From Liolophura sinensis (Eukaryota; Mollusca; Polyplacophora; Chitonida; Chitonidae), in assembly GCF_032854445.1 (NCBI RefSeq), contig NC_088296.1, positions 16,171,485-16,235,484 of the forward strand: a stretch of 64,000 nt of DNA, written 5' to 3'. The translations under genes were made by a program, and so were the position numbers. The notes below the pieces were generated by a model, which saw only the letters and a list, made by a program, of their open reading frames with translations, ran no database searches and was not told the origin of the DNA. Shown in pieces: positions 22,416 through 34,269 of this stretch (positions within the stretch are counted from its first letter, which is position 1; each line of letters begins with the position of its first letter).

Positions 22416-23239
22416 CGTGAAAAAGACTTCGAGTGATGTCAGAGCACCCAGACATGTTCATAAAACCCACAATAGAATTCAAACATTTCACATGTTTCAG
22501 TGAGTTTAAAAACTTAGTTCTGTATTACCAGTCTAATGAACCTTGCCCCATATATTACCATTACTTCACTGCTAAATCTAACGTCGCATTGCTCTTGAAA
22601 TTGCCTTCGTTCGGTAACTTCAGCCAAGCAGCTTTTCTCACCTTCCTGCCAACTTTTAACAGAAGGATCTTCTTAACAGAGTTTTCATCAGAATGGACGA
22701 GTGCGTAATGTTCCGATGTTTTGGACTTGAATACATGGACAGAAAAGACGCAATGGTCAGCTTACTGATTACTTCTCCGCACATTCGCCTTGTTCAAAGG
22801 AATGGAAAATAAATAAAAGACAAGCATATATACTGATAAAATCATGAACATTACTGCCCCGGATTTCCTGAAATAAATATAATTCAGAACAACGGGGTGT
22901 TGATCATTGCAAAATAAGGAAATAAGACCATTTGCATCTGCATCTACAATGGAAATTTTATTTTTGGGTCATACGATTTAACGACCTGGACAAGAGGGGT
23001 AATGATGTAAATGCACTGCTTTGATCTGCCTAATGGAAAAGACAATCAAATAATCGAAATACTTGTACAGGAATTACATATACCGCTATAACTGATAAAT
23101 ACATGTATACATGTTTATGCATATGGTGCGGGTTCAAACCCAGCAAAGGGCATGAAATTTGCAATATTCCGTTCTCTAATCATGCTAATTGTCTGTGTGG
23201 TCATGGTGATGTTATGCTGTTTATGATGCACCTATGTCC
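22416..23239. other. No gene recognised; one tRNA-like motif
   Basis: A box-B-like GCGGGTTCAAACCCAGC at about 23127 on + is the only motif seen. Confidence 0.4.
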
Positions 23240-23318
23240 CTTAAACGTTTGTTGAACACCGCTTAAACGTTCGTTAAACACCGCTTAAACGTTCGTTGAA
23301 CACCGCTTTAACGTTCAC
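23240..23318. repeat. 22-bp repeat, about 3.5 copies
   Basis: Repeats of AAACGTTCGTTGAACACCGC. 23320-23955 holds nothing else recognised. Confidence 0.85.
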
Positions 23319-23959
23319 CCAATATGGTTTGCATTTGTGTACTTGAAGGAAAGTTCATCAATAACTTGCCAATGGTCCTTGGTTTATTTCGGGTATATTT
23401 TTGACTGGGTTTTGGGGGAAAACCAGGCAACTTTCCCACGTGTGAGGTGCAGAGGCACATGGCATTTTCATTTACGGCAGAAGAACTTGATTGGTAGTTC
23501 ACAAGGTAAAAAGGAATACCACTTTGGCAAGTAATTGGCAAAGTTTCGAACCCGTGGCATAAAGACTATTACCACAAATTTGTGGAAGGCTCTCATTGTA
23601 TGTGTCGGAATAGTACGAAAGCATTCATTGCTAAGGTACGATATCACACAATGAGTAATTTCATATTCCAAAATCCACTATTTTCATACAGATCATGTAC
23701 AGCGGTTAGTCCTAAACAATCAGAGGTTTCACCTGCGTGTCTTTGTCTACTGTAAATCTTCAAACTATTCAAGCACTTTCTCTAGCGAAAGTTATACATA
23801 CAATTACAATGAAAATTATGCTAAAATGATATCTTTGTGTTATTATGATATTAAAGATGCAAACTTTATAAAACTTATAAGCAAACTATATTCTACAACC
23901 CATCGTTCTCTCAGAATGTTTCAAAATATTGGTTGTAGAGGTGGTTAAAAAAGTTCGAA

Positions 23960-24790
23960 AAATTAGCGTATGTCTTTTCAATGAAAATAGCTGAGCAAAG
24001 TACTGATCACCAGTACTTCAGACATAACGAATTTTAACGATATGTACATGTGTGTACATCCATGTCTTTTCAACCAGGAATGCTGAGCAAAGCAATTATC
24101 ACAAATATTACTGGCGTAAGGATTTTCACTTAGATGTGTGTGTTAGTCTATATCTTTTCAATCAGGAATACTCGGCAAAGTGTTTATCACAATTACTGCT
24201 GACGTAAGGATTTTCACCTACATGTGTGTGTTCGTCTTGTCTTTTCAACTAAGAATGCTGAGCAAAGTTTTTATCACAAGCACTGCTGGCGAAAGAATTT
24301 TCCTGTGGTTTTTTCTTCTCTGTGTGTTTGTGCATGATTTTTCCATGTAGGGAGCTGAGTAACGTTTTTATCACAGATCGAGCAGGTGTCAGACTTTTCT
24401 CCTGTTTATTTTACTTTGTCTCTACAAGGTGGTTAACATTATACACCCTGGTACGCAGTCATCACAGGTAAGCCCTTTCTTCTGGGTCCAACCACTCCCT
24501 CTGTCTGTTTTTGGGAAATGATGCCTCCCACAGTCGCGTAAAGATTTTGCCACAAATTGTGCATGCGATCAGTTTTTCCCCTGTGTATATTCGTCTGTCT
24601 CTCTAATCCAGACTGACCCGCAAAGCTTTTATGACGAGTATCACAGGTGTATCGTTTCTGTTTATGAGATCATTTGATGGTCTAATGATGTTTCTATGGC
24701 AACAAGGCTTTTCTGACCGATATAACAGGTGAATATTTGTCTGTTGCTCTCAAATTCAGACTGAGTCACAAAGCTTTTATGTGTGCCGCT
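23960..24790 (-). pseudogene. C2H2 zinc-finger pseudogene, opposite strand (ZNF-5)
   Basis: On the minus strand, spaced about 80-90 bp apart, are relics of at least six fingers: YTCDTRHKSFAGQSGLERQ with following IH, ACTICGKIFTRLWEA, THVGENPYVSSNCDKHF, NICDNCFAQHSWLKRHG and others. Many cysteines and frames are lost and stops are common. It is the most decayed member of the cluster. No open frame covers two fingers. Confidence 0.7.
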
Positions 24791-25457
24791 TGTCTTATAG
24801 TAAGGAAAGGTAAAACTTTACAGGGGAGATAACCCATGGGGTTGTATATGGTAGAGTAAGACGGTGCGTTGAAACCTCCGATGTCGTACTGGCCATGACA
24901 GTACATATAAGTGCCATAGGGACAAATACAATTGATTTGCAAATACTAGGGATGGATTTGAGCAGATAATAGCTCCAGGTAGGGAAATGAGTGGAAAGGC
25001 TAGAAATCGAAGGCTTTATTTTTTGAATTTCGGAGACATTGCGTCGTGCCGGTAGAACGTCTTCTTAGGGTTTACGGACTGGACTCAAGCGCCTGTGTCC
25101 ATACACAGTCCGAGGTTATGCAAATGGCAATGTGAATCAATTCCTATCACAAGTTCAAAACTGGTCCTACTTCGCTCCGCAAAGAGCCTTGCGAAATGGA
25201 CCTACCGTGTTTTTTAATTCAACGATTAAACACTGAGGCAGGTAAAAATCAGAAATTGTTCAAAATAAACCTCCACGTTTAATTTAATTGATCTAGCACT
25301 GTGGGTAATTTTTAGAGGAATTTGAGAATGTCAGGGAACACACGATACACACGAGATCAAGCATAAGCCAGTTGGATGTGCTGGATCGTTTCCTCTAACA
25401 TTACACTATAAAAAAAAACAGAACTATGTTTTGTTGTTGTTGGAACTGAAAATTTGA
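24791..25457. other. No gene recognised
   Basis: No feature seen. Confidence 0.5.
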
Positions 25458-25724
25458 TTTGATTGATTGATTTGATTGGTGTTTTTTTACGCCGTACTCA
25501 AGAATATTTCCCTTATACGACGGAGGCCAGCATCATGGTGGGTGGTAACCGGGCACAGCCGGGGGAAACCCACGACCATCCGCAGGTTGTTGGCAGACCT
25601 TCCCACTTACGGCCGGAGAGGAAGCCAGCATGAGCTGGACTTGAACTCACAGCGACCGCATTGGTGAGAGGCTCGTCGGACATTACGCTGCGCTAGCGCG
25701 CTAACCGACTGAGCCATGGATTAG
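25458..25724 (-). mobile_element. Main-family SINE, full length
   Basis: One of the best-preserved copies. Inverted tail at 25458, then ACGCCGTACTCAAGAATATT, CATCCGCAGGTTGTTGGCAG, AGCTGGACTTGAACTCACAG (box B) and CGCTAGCGCGCTAACCGACT (box A) to the end. Confidence 0.95.
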
Positions 25725-26099
25725 GAGGTACAATATCTCGATGGAGTCATTATACCTCCACGGAGTCATTATACCTTGATGGGGGTATCTAGTGGTCCTG
25801 ATGTAACAAATGATTTCATCAGTGTTAACCATGCGCTACTTATCTTAACCCAACAACAACAACGCATACTGATCGAGTTGAAGAGGGTTGAACCCCGTCA
25901 TAAAAATGATACCAACCGTTACCTTCAAGAAATATTTACTTACATATATCTCCAAAAAACAACCCAAAAAATGATTTTATTTACCTACAGCTTGATACTA
26001 TTTGTCCTTCCAGGTATTATACCTCGAAATCCGTTTGGTAAACCAGTGGTGAAGCTGAACACAATCCGTGATACTGGAATAAAACTTCCTCAGCCTTTG

Positions 26100-26217
26100 C
26101 TATACTCACCTTATCTCCCAACACACTGATTTTCAGCTGGCTCTTTTCGGCGCCAGTTTTATGCTCGTTGACTGAATTTAACCGCAAACCGCAGAATTCT
26201 TGCTGGAGTGCCACGAC
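26100..26217 (+). repeat. Dispersed repeat, copy A
   Basis: TACTCACCTTATCTCCCAAC, GATTTTCAGCTGGCTCTTTT, GAATTTAACCGCAAACCGCA match 37331-37445 in the same orientation. Confidence 0.75.
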
Positions 26218-26235
26218 AGCCTTTATCGGAGGATT

Positions 26236-26350
26236 TAGTTTTTTGACTCCGATCGGATTTAATTTTTTGACTCCGATGGGATTTAGTTTTTTGATTCCGA
26301 TCGGATTTAATTTTTTGACTCCGATCGGATTTAATTGTTTGACTCCGATC
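26236..26350. repeat. 24-bp repeat, about 5 copies
   Basis: Repeats of TTTTTTGACTCCGATCGGAT plus TTAA. 26351-27617 holds nothing else recognised. Confidence 0.9.
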
Positions 26351-27617
26351 ATAAATTTTGAAAATTATACAGCTACACAATTAACTACCTGTGACTTAAT
26401 CAGTTAAATATTTGATAATATGCAGAATTGATCAGGTTTAATTTTTGCATGGCGATCAATCATTCTGTAGTCTTACAGCATATCTTGGTTTGTATGTCAG
26501 TATGTGGGAGCGGGGAGTGATTTACATGGTGATCAAAAGCGCTTTTCTTTCCACCGATAGGCCTCAGTTAAGTGCTGGGTTAACCCTTACCTGGGACAAG
26601 TTATTTGTACATTGCCTCATACCTCTCACTGCCTGTGGGTCATTGGGTACAACACTCGAACGGTCGTGTACACAGTCTAAGGTTCGTTAAAGGCCAATTT
26701 TTTTATTAACACCAATTTTGTGGTGTGTAAAACTAGATCACATATGCGAGTCACGTGTGTAGTGGTTCACCACCATTATCTTGCCAAAGGTATATTAAAG
26801 GTTTATGGGTGTGACTTATTGTAAAAGAATAAATTCTTGAAATTGTTATTTAACAAACAACAAATCGAAAACGTAATAACATTGCGAAAGAGTTTCAGGC
26901 CTACGAGTATAGCTGTTCCAGTGCATATAAGAGCCTATAAACTCTATATATGTTATAAATTTCACTGCTGACGTCGCGTCTACTTCTGCTTAAGCGAAGT
27001 TATCTGAGGTACATTGTATTTATATAGCTCCGCCGCACCTAGTTACACAGCGCAATTTGTTTGTTGCGATCCTCTAGAAGCTTTGTGATGTAAAGAAAGC
27101 ATGATTTATTGCCACCATTTTACGTAGCGGTATACGGCATAATCCGGGTGTCAGTTTTACTTTCTGTTTGACATATTAATGGTTAGATAAATATGATCAT
27201 TTCTTATTCAAACAGATTCTCTTTTTCTTTTTATAAATAACGTGAAATCAGTATTCAAAATAATATTATGAATTCTGAAATTCTTTTTTATCTTTCGATC
27301 AGATAAGGCTCATTTACGAAGCCTTTAACACAGTGAAAAAATTTCACCAAAGACGTACATCTACATGTGGCGGCCATACAGAAGTCTGAACCCTGACTCC
27401 TAACCCCGCCGCACAGACTTTTAGCCTATTTTTTGTCAGTTTTCGGCCCCGAACTCTTCTATATCCAACGTCTTCGGGCACCATTTAACACTGAATGACT
27501 GAAACATACTGGCAATCTAGGGTCGTAAAGCTTTCGGGTCCCACGCTGCCCTTGGGGATAGGCACATAAGGTGCCCCCTGTACGCCCCCACCCCCGCCCG
27601 GTCCCTCACTATTAATA

Positions 27618-27784
27618 TGTTTAATTATTTGATTGGTGCTTTACGCCGTACTCAACAATATTTCATTTGTACGACGGCGGCCAGCATTAGGGTGGGTGGA
27701 AACCGGGCACAGCCTGGGGGAAACCCACGACCATCCGCAGGTTGCTTGCAGACCTTCCCACAAACGGCTGGAGAGGAAGCCAGT
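27618..27784 (-). mobile_element. Main-family SINE, 3' part
   Basis: Inverted TTGATTGGTGCTTTACGCCG, CACGACCATCCGCAGGTTGC, ends at GGAGAGGAAGCCAG; head missing. Confidence 0.9.
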
Positions 27785-29248
27785 TAATGTGTTTATGGGT
27801 GTGCACTCTTGGATACAGAATCCACACTGATTGGCAGTTGAGGTACGGTTCCCTGGGTTAAATCTTGCAGCCTTCATCACGATTGAATAACCAAAAATTC
27901 AGCTCATGCAAGGCAGAGCCAGGGCAGGGGGCAGATTGTCAGTGACTTACCTTAATCGTTGGTCCGTGGTTTTCCTCTGGCATTAGGTGCACGCAATGTG
28001 CAAATAACCTCCGTCATTCAAATGAAATGTTTCTCATCTAGTTCGTTTATTGATGTCTTACTAAATAATATATTGACATCAATATAACGGCTGACAAGGT
28101 TACGATGAATAGAGCTCGCGGTACGATTGCATGAAAATACAGTAGTACATGCTCTCTGTATATACCGTCTTTATATAAAGAGTCACTGTACTGTGTAGAA
28201 AACAAATCAAAGCAAACAAGTTGATCGGCGGTAGAGAAAGATCGCAGGTTCCAACATAAAAATACGTTTACAGAGGTACTGTTGTCCCCAACGATTTCTC
28301 CACAGAGATCTATAACGCCTAATATGTCCCCAAAGAAGCTCTTATAGAACGTAACAAATATTACCGTACACAGAACAAATTAATTTCCTCCAAACGGCTG
28401 AGAACGAATCTCTGGTAATCTAAGATTGTACAGCTTCCTGGGCCAAGGCGGCGTGATATAGTGGTGATATAGCCGAACATTGCACCCCCCCCCCCCCTCC
28501 CTTTATCCGCCCTTGTCTATTCTGTCCGTCTTTAATTCAATTGTATTCCTGCATAAACCAGGAATCTGCTGGTGGACTAATTTACTGAGGTAGATTTACA
28601 AGAGGCCGTATTTAACCGGTTAAGTGTGACCATTTGCTATCTATCTAATGCTGTCGCTGCTCTGGTTTTACTTCCCATGCTGTACGTTTTTAATTGTAAT
28701 TAATCCCATTAATCTCCATGGCAACAGCTTACGCAGATATTTCAATCAATGTACGAGACAACTGAATTCGCACGGGATATCTAAGTTCTTGTACCATAGT
28801 CCGAATTTTCAGACCAGAAAAAGCAGATATTGTGATAAGCATGAAGGCATAATCAAATTGTAGTCAGAAGACGTCTAAATGCACTAAGGGTTTCCAAACA
28901 ACAATGCTAAAGCTAAATTACCTACATTATCTCTTGTTTCACCCAAGCACTTACACAGTCATTTTCTCCTCGCCCACAGTTAAGTCTCGCGCAATATTTC
29001 TCCGATATCAGGAATTCATCATCACCTCTTCTTTGTTCACCTTGGTGTATTTGTTCATGTCCGCGCACGGACTACTTACATGTACTTTGCATACGCCATA
29101 CACACTGTAACCGGCTCAAAGACATCATTTTCAAATCGTTTACAACGATTTACTAGTATTTACGTGTAGCCGAAGGGCAATTTCACACAGTGTTGCGGGA
29201 CAAGTCTGTATCATTTACGGGCCACCACATACGCGTAATATATTCAAC
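27785..29248. other. No gene recognised
   Basis: A C-run at about 28486-28498; otherwise nothing recognised. Confidence 0.5.
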
Positions 29249-29868
29249 GACGGTATCACAAGTTGACAGAGGCATTACTTATGGATAACAACTCCTGGAT
29301 TTATTGTGTTGGTGACGTTTCGGTGTAGGTTCTTACATTGTTATCAAACCATATGAACATACAGAGATACAAGACAACTTATATATAGTAAGAGAGTGAG
29401 TGGTGTCAAAAACAGGCAACATAGATAATAGCTTCAGGGTTAATGGCTTCAGGGTTTAAGGCGGTCACTGTAGGCGCTCGGTAGGTGGTACCCGCTGTCT
29501 CGGTTAAGCTGTGGATTGTGTCGTCGGATCACGATGGCTTCCAGCAGTTCCAGACAGCGGGTACCAGCTACCGAGCGCCTACAATGACGTCATCAGATTA
29601 GACAGTGACCGCCTTAAACCCTAAAGCCATTAACTCTGAAGCTATTATCTATGTTACATTGTTGCCTGTTTTTGACACCACTCACTCTCTTACTGTATAT
29701 AAGTTGTCTTGTATCTCTGTATGTTCATATGGTTTGATAACGATGTAAGAAAATACATCGAAATGTCACCAACACAATAAATCCAGGAGTTGTTATCCAT
29801 AAGTAATGCCTCTGTCAATGTATACCATCCCAATTCCTAAATGCCTCTGAAAGAAGACGGTATCACAA
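29249..29868. mobile_element. Foldback element with direct-repeat flanks
   Basis: Left arm (29263-29502) and right arm (about 29547-29818) are long inverted repeats, roughly 90% alike with small indels, around a spacer of about 45 bp. GACGGTATCACAA occurs just outside the left arm (29249-29261) and again at 29856-29868, like a target duplication. The arms contain CGAAACGTCACCAACACAATAA, and I associate GAAACGT-type motifs with Penelope-like element ends. Either a foldback DNA element or two inverted Penelope-like tails. Confidence 0.75.
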
Positions 29869-30649
29869 CTTATGTCAGACAGCAGCAGACTGTCTCGGCC
29901 CAAACCGCATTCGTTTCCCCAGTAGACCGTAGGCCTACTTAGACACGCTACAAAAGAAAATGTGTTTTCAATGAAAAGAATGCCAAAAAAACGAGATTTT
30001 TTTCGTTTTAGAGGGTTACTTCACATGTATTAATATCCCCTCTATTTTATGCATACTTTCCGGAAATGATCTGAAATTTTCGGAATGACGTCATCGGTAC
30101 ACTTCCTGGATACGCGGGGCGAGCTTAATGTCCCCCAATTCCAACCATCTCCTCCAACAAAGCTTTTCTGACATCTATCACCACGAACATCACCACAGCA
30201 GGCTACTTAATTTCTGGATCGACTACTTGGGCCTTACGAAAGCTGTAGTTTGGTATCATTTTTACACCCCATGAAGGAAGGTGAAATGGTGTTGAGTACT
30301 CTTCTATGTTACGCTACATCCTAAATTTCATATTAAGAAACAAAAACCAAGCGTTTTATGTATCCTATGTTTCTGGGCGAATGTAAATTCATTGCCATTG
30401 GGTAAAGCCGAATGGGATCCTATCCTATCGACATTTCGAGTTCGTCAAGTTTAAAGAAAACATGACGTTTATTTCATAAGCAGCGTTCAGATGATGCTAT
30501 TTTTCAAATCCTACAATCTCACAAAATAGACCATGTTCTATTTCATCTGACTAGTCGCATTCGACTGGTCGACTCGACAATGGTATGGTGTCAACGAGGC
30601 TTTTGTTGAACAACATGGGAAACCTAATGACGTGTAGTCAAAATATTAA
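29869..30649. other. No gene recognised
   Basis: No feature seen. Confidence 0.5.
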
Positions 30650-30885
30650 TACGTTAATTTCAACAGAAAGTCTGTTGTCGGAGTTATGCCAGAGTGTATT
30701 CTGTTATTACAACACAACATTCTGTCATATTCAACATAATACTCTGTAAGTTTAAAGAATCTTTATGATGGATTAATTTAATATCACAAGTGTTATATTT
30801 AACAGAATAATCTGTTGTAACAGCAGAATATATTCTAGCATCACTCAGACAACAGATTTTCTGTTAAATTTAACAGATTATTTTT
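30650..30885. mobile_element. Palindromic MITE, copy 2
   Basis: Shares AACAGAAAGTCTGTTGTC, TTCAACATAATA and ACAGAATAATCTGTTGTAAC with copy 1; ends mirror each other (TTTCAACAGAAAGTCTGTTG against CAACAGATTTTCTGTTAAAT). Confidence 0.6.
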
Positions 30886-31603
30886 GTGATTGTAGTTAAC
30901 AAAAATATAAACGCACAAACCCAAAATGCTATATTAAAATGGCCCTTCATGAAACATGTCCCAAACCGAGTGGCCCAATTTTAAATGTATACTTAACTTA
31001 ACTGTTGAGTTTACACGTTATTTAACGCTGAGAGAAAACAACATAAAAATTGCTTCCTGCGTTTATATTTTTGCGTATATCCACATCACAACCAATGGCA
31101 GGACTACAGTAACTCTTGTAATATACTTTTCAAACTGATGTCACTTCAGCAATTTAACCGTGTTAAACACATAAACATTTTTGTTACAAGTACCTCATAT
31201 AACTAGCACCAGTAGGATTTACATAGGTGTGTTCCAGATAGTTCAACGCTATCTAGAACACTACGATAACGTAGAATCTAGCTTACGTGCAATCTAGGCC
31301 CACGCGAACAAAATGACCCAAAATAACAGCATCGAACCCGTTCTTACATTTGGTATCCACAGATTTCCTAAGTCATCAGAAGAACATAAGGTCACAGCCA
31401 GCATCCGTAAGCCATCATTTAATGTAATTCGGACATTTAAACGTCTGAATCGAGCAAGTCCAACCAACGTTCGCCATGTTTTGAAGCCCAACTTCTAAAC
31501 TGCCAAGGCTCGTGCAAGCTTTGCATCTCTGTAGTGGGGCCAAACTCCAATGTCATGTCAAACCCACACTGTTTACATATTTCAATGCTACTGTTCCACA
31601 CCA
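30886..31603. other. Downstream region of ZNF-2, no gene recognised
   Basis: Probably includes the 3' untranslated region of ZNF-2; short frames only. Confidence 0.4.
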
Positions 31604-33316
31604 CTACCGTTCCAAAGAGAAAACCTTGCCTTTTTGACTCAGATTGGATGCAGAGTCACTCCGAAGCAAACTCAGAATTGTTTGACATTTCCCGCGCACA
31701 CGGTTCGAATGTGACGCTGCTTTATCCGTCACATCGGATACTTCTGCCGTTTGTTGCTCGGCGTTTATTTGTTGCCCGGTCTCCTCCAGCTGCCTTACCT
31801 CTTCTTCTTGTCGCTTTTGTCTCTTGTGTGTCCTCCCGTGATTATTCAGCGAGTAGGAATTCGTGAAAGTCTGACAGCAGATCTCGCAGGAATAAGATAT
31901 CTCGCGCGTGTGAATCCTGATGTGGCTTTTCAACTGAGAAATTTGCGTGAAACTCTTGCTGCACACTTTGCAGACGTGTGGTTTCACGCCAGTGTGGATC
32001 GCTCTGTGTCTCTTCAGGGTTAACATCAGCTTGAAGCTCTTCCCACAAACGTTGCACGAGAAGCCCTTGCCTTCGACGTGGATCAAATGGTAGTTTAAGT
32101 GTGATGAGGATGAGAACCTCTTTCCGCACACCTCGCAGATGTACGGCTTCACGTCCAGGTGACTGTACCTGTGGTTCTTTAATGCGAAGGCCTCCGTGAA
32201 GCTTTTATCGCATATATCGCAGGTGTGGGGTCTTTCCCCTGTATGTATTCGCATGTGCCTCCTCAACTTGCTAGGGTATTTCAAACAAATCCCGCAGATT
32301 TCGCACAATAAAGGATTTTCCTCTATGTGCCACGCGTCTGGCGTGGAGGAGTCTATATGAGTTGTGCTTGACCCAAACTGTGGCATGGCTGAGGCCCTTT
32401 CTGCTGTATGTGTCTCAAAGTTTGTGACATCAGGCTCAATTGTTTCTGGAAAAGTGCCTGTCCCACATTCTAGCATGTCAGCTTCCCCTCTGCCTTCGAC
32501 GTGAATCAAGTGGTAGTTTGAGTGTGATGAGGATGAGAAGCTCTTTCCGCACACCTCGCAGATGTACGGCTTCACGTCCAGGTGATTGTACCTGTGGTTC
32601 TTCAATGCGAAGGCCTCCGTGAAGCTTTTACCGCACATATCGCAGGTGTGGGGCCTTTCCCCTGTATGTATTCGCATGTGCCTCCTCAACTTGCTCGGGT
32701 ATTTCAAACAAATCCCGCAGATTTCGCACAATAAAGGATTTTCCTCTATGTGCCAGGCGTCTGGCGTGGATGAGTCTATATGAGCTGTGCTTGACCCAAA
32801 CTGAAGCATGGCTGAGGCCATTTCTGCTGTATGTGTCTCAGAGATTGCGACATCAGACTCAACCGTTTGTGGACAAGTGCCTGTCCCACATTCTAGCACG
32901 TCTGCTTCGATAGGTTCTGTCTTCACATTTTGCGACAACTGGCCGTTGTTAGGAATAATCTCCCTTTCTGACTTCCTCACAGGCTCTGTACTTGGCCTCA
33001 AAGAACCCACTACAGAATCATACATAGTCTTCGTACCCACCGTGGTCCTACATACTGCTGATGATGGCTGCTGATGTGGTGTATATTTTTCTTCAGTTTT
33101 CCAGTCATGTTTTGGGAGAGTTCCATCATCTGGCATACCCTGTGACAGAGTGTTATCTTGAAGGCTATCTGCAGAGCGCAATCCTTCCTCAGACTCATGG
33201 TCATCTTCTCGCTTGACGACATACCACACCTGAGGTTCATCTGTAGCATCGTGAGTTTCCACCTTTATGGGCCAGAGACCTGTCGTATTTGTCAGGGGAG
33301 CACCTTCTGTCTCCAT
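31604..33316 (-). CDS. C2H2 zinc-finger protein with duplicated 3-finger block (ZNF-2)
   Basis: An open frame of 570 codons. The N-terminus carries three psi-K-x-E motifs (IKVE 17-20, VKRE 34-37, VKTE 131-134), the consensus for SUMO attachment. Nine C2H2 fingers follow: three at about 195-272, three at about 336-413, and three more to about 497. The C-terminal tail is basic, then Q/E-rich (about 498-535). Residues 138-278 and 279-419 are a tandem duplication of 141 residues (18 differences by eye) covering a non-finger spacer plus three fingers. The start METE lies 43 nt inside a good acceptor (CCTTTTTATCAG), and an in-frame TGA precedes it within the same exon. A nuclear DNA-binding role is inferred from the family. 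Its N-terminal module is shared with ZNF-1 and the 17.8 kb pseudogene. Confidence 0.92.
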   Translation of the reverse strand: METEGAPLTNTTGLWPIKVETHDATDEPQVWYVVKREDDHESEEGLRSADSLQDNTLSQGMPDDGTLPKHDWKTEEKYTPHQQPSSAVCRTTVGTKTMYDSVVGSLRPSTEPVRKSEREIIPNNGQLSQNVKTEPIEADVLECGTGTCPQTVESDVAISETHTAEMASAMLQFGSSTAHIDSSTPDAWHIEENPLLCEICGICLKYPSKLRRHMRIHTGERPHTCDMCGKSFTEAFALKNHRYNHLDVKPYICEVCGKSFSSSSHSNYHLIHVEGRGEADMLECGTGTFPETIEPDVTNFETHTAERASAMPQFGSSTTHIDSSTPDAWHIEENPLLCEICGICLKYPSKLRRHMRIHTGERPHTCDICDKSFTEAFALKNHRYSHLDVKPYICEVCGKRFSSSSHLNYHLIHVEGKGFSCNVCGKSFKLMLTLKRHRAIHTGVKPHVCKVCSKSFTQISQLKSHIRIHTREISYSCEICCQTFTNSYSLNNHGRTHKRQKRQEEEVRQLEETGQQINAEQQTAEVSDVTDKAASHSNRVRGKCQTILSLLRSDSASNLSQKGKVFSLER

Positions 33317-33375
33317 CTCTTCATCTGGTATCTTCTCATTTGCATATCACTGAACTCATCTGATAAAAAGGAACA
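33317..33375 (-). promoter_or_regulatory. 5' leader and probable 3' splice site of ZNF-2
   Basis: On the minus strand CCTTTTTATCAG ends at 33360, followed by 43 nt to the ATG. The leader contains an in-frame TGA, which fixes the METE start as the first usable one in this exon. The upstream exon is unknown. Confidence 0.5.
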
Positions 33376-34230
33376 TACAAATCAGACACAAATAGTTGTA
33401 ATAAGAGTTGCTTTAAATGCATTCTTACAAGAGAAGGTAGTAAAATTTTACCCCAAGTGTTTCGAGTCATTCTTGGCAGATATGACAAAGCACCATCCAT
33501 GTTTCATTGTTATGCATGTCATGTGGTACCCCTAGCTATATATGGGCTTATTTAGAATGGCGCTGCACCCTGCCCCTTTCTTGTGGACAGTGTCGCCATG
33601 TGCTATTCTGATATATACCTAGCAAGATCTACCCATTAATGCAAACTTCAGCCTAATACATAAAGCACTAAAATCGTGAATTCTGATAATTTACAGTAAT
33701 TAATATGCACAAAAGAGCATCAGCGATGTCATTGTGCCTTAAAATACATCAGGTCAATACATTCTGTACTTTTTGTGACACCACCCCTAACATTTTGACC
33801 TGAAAAAACGAATATAATAATCACACACAAGTAGTTGTAATAAGAGTTGCTTTGTTAAAACATGCATGTAACATGCATGTAAAAAACATCAGGTCAATAC
33901 ATTCTGTACTTTCTGTGACACCACCCCTAACACCTGATAAAATCTGTAATAATCAGACACAAGTAGTTGTAATAAAAGTTGCCTTGTTAGAACGTGATTG
34001 GGACTGTGCTGCTTATGCTTCTTAGTAAAGACAGAAAAACCTACACAGAAGTTAAGTTTTTGTCCCAAAGTAACACGATTTTAATGCATTCTTACAAGAA
34101 AGAGTAGTAAAATTTTACGGCATATTTTGCAAGTCATTTTTGATTCCACTGCTATGCATGTCATATGATACCTGTAGCTAGGCTTTTTTAGAACAGCGCT
34201 GCAGCTGCCCCTTTTTTGTGAGACACAATG
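33376..34230. repeat. Diverged local duplication upstream of ZNF-2
   Basis: TGCATTCTTACAAGA and AGTAGTAAAATTTTAC occur at 33418-33450 and 34085-34118, with similar following sequence. CATCAGGTCAATACATTCTG occurs at 33748 and 33888. The region was duplicated at least twice. Confidence 0.7.
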
Positions 34231-34269
34231 TTAACAGATAGGCAGTTGACATTGTCAGCATGTGCCGTC

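Noticed and set aside
31294-31491. 65-codon minus frame downstream of ZNF-2
   Set aside because: No recognisable domain, no start or splice context; length expected by chance.
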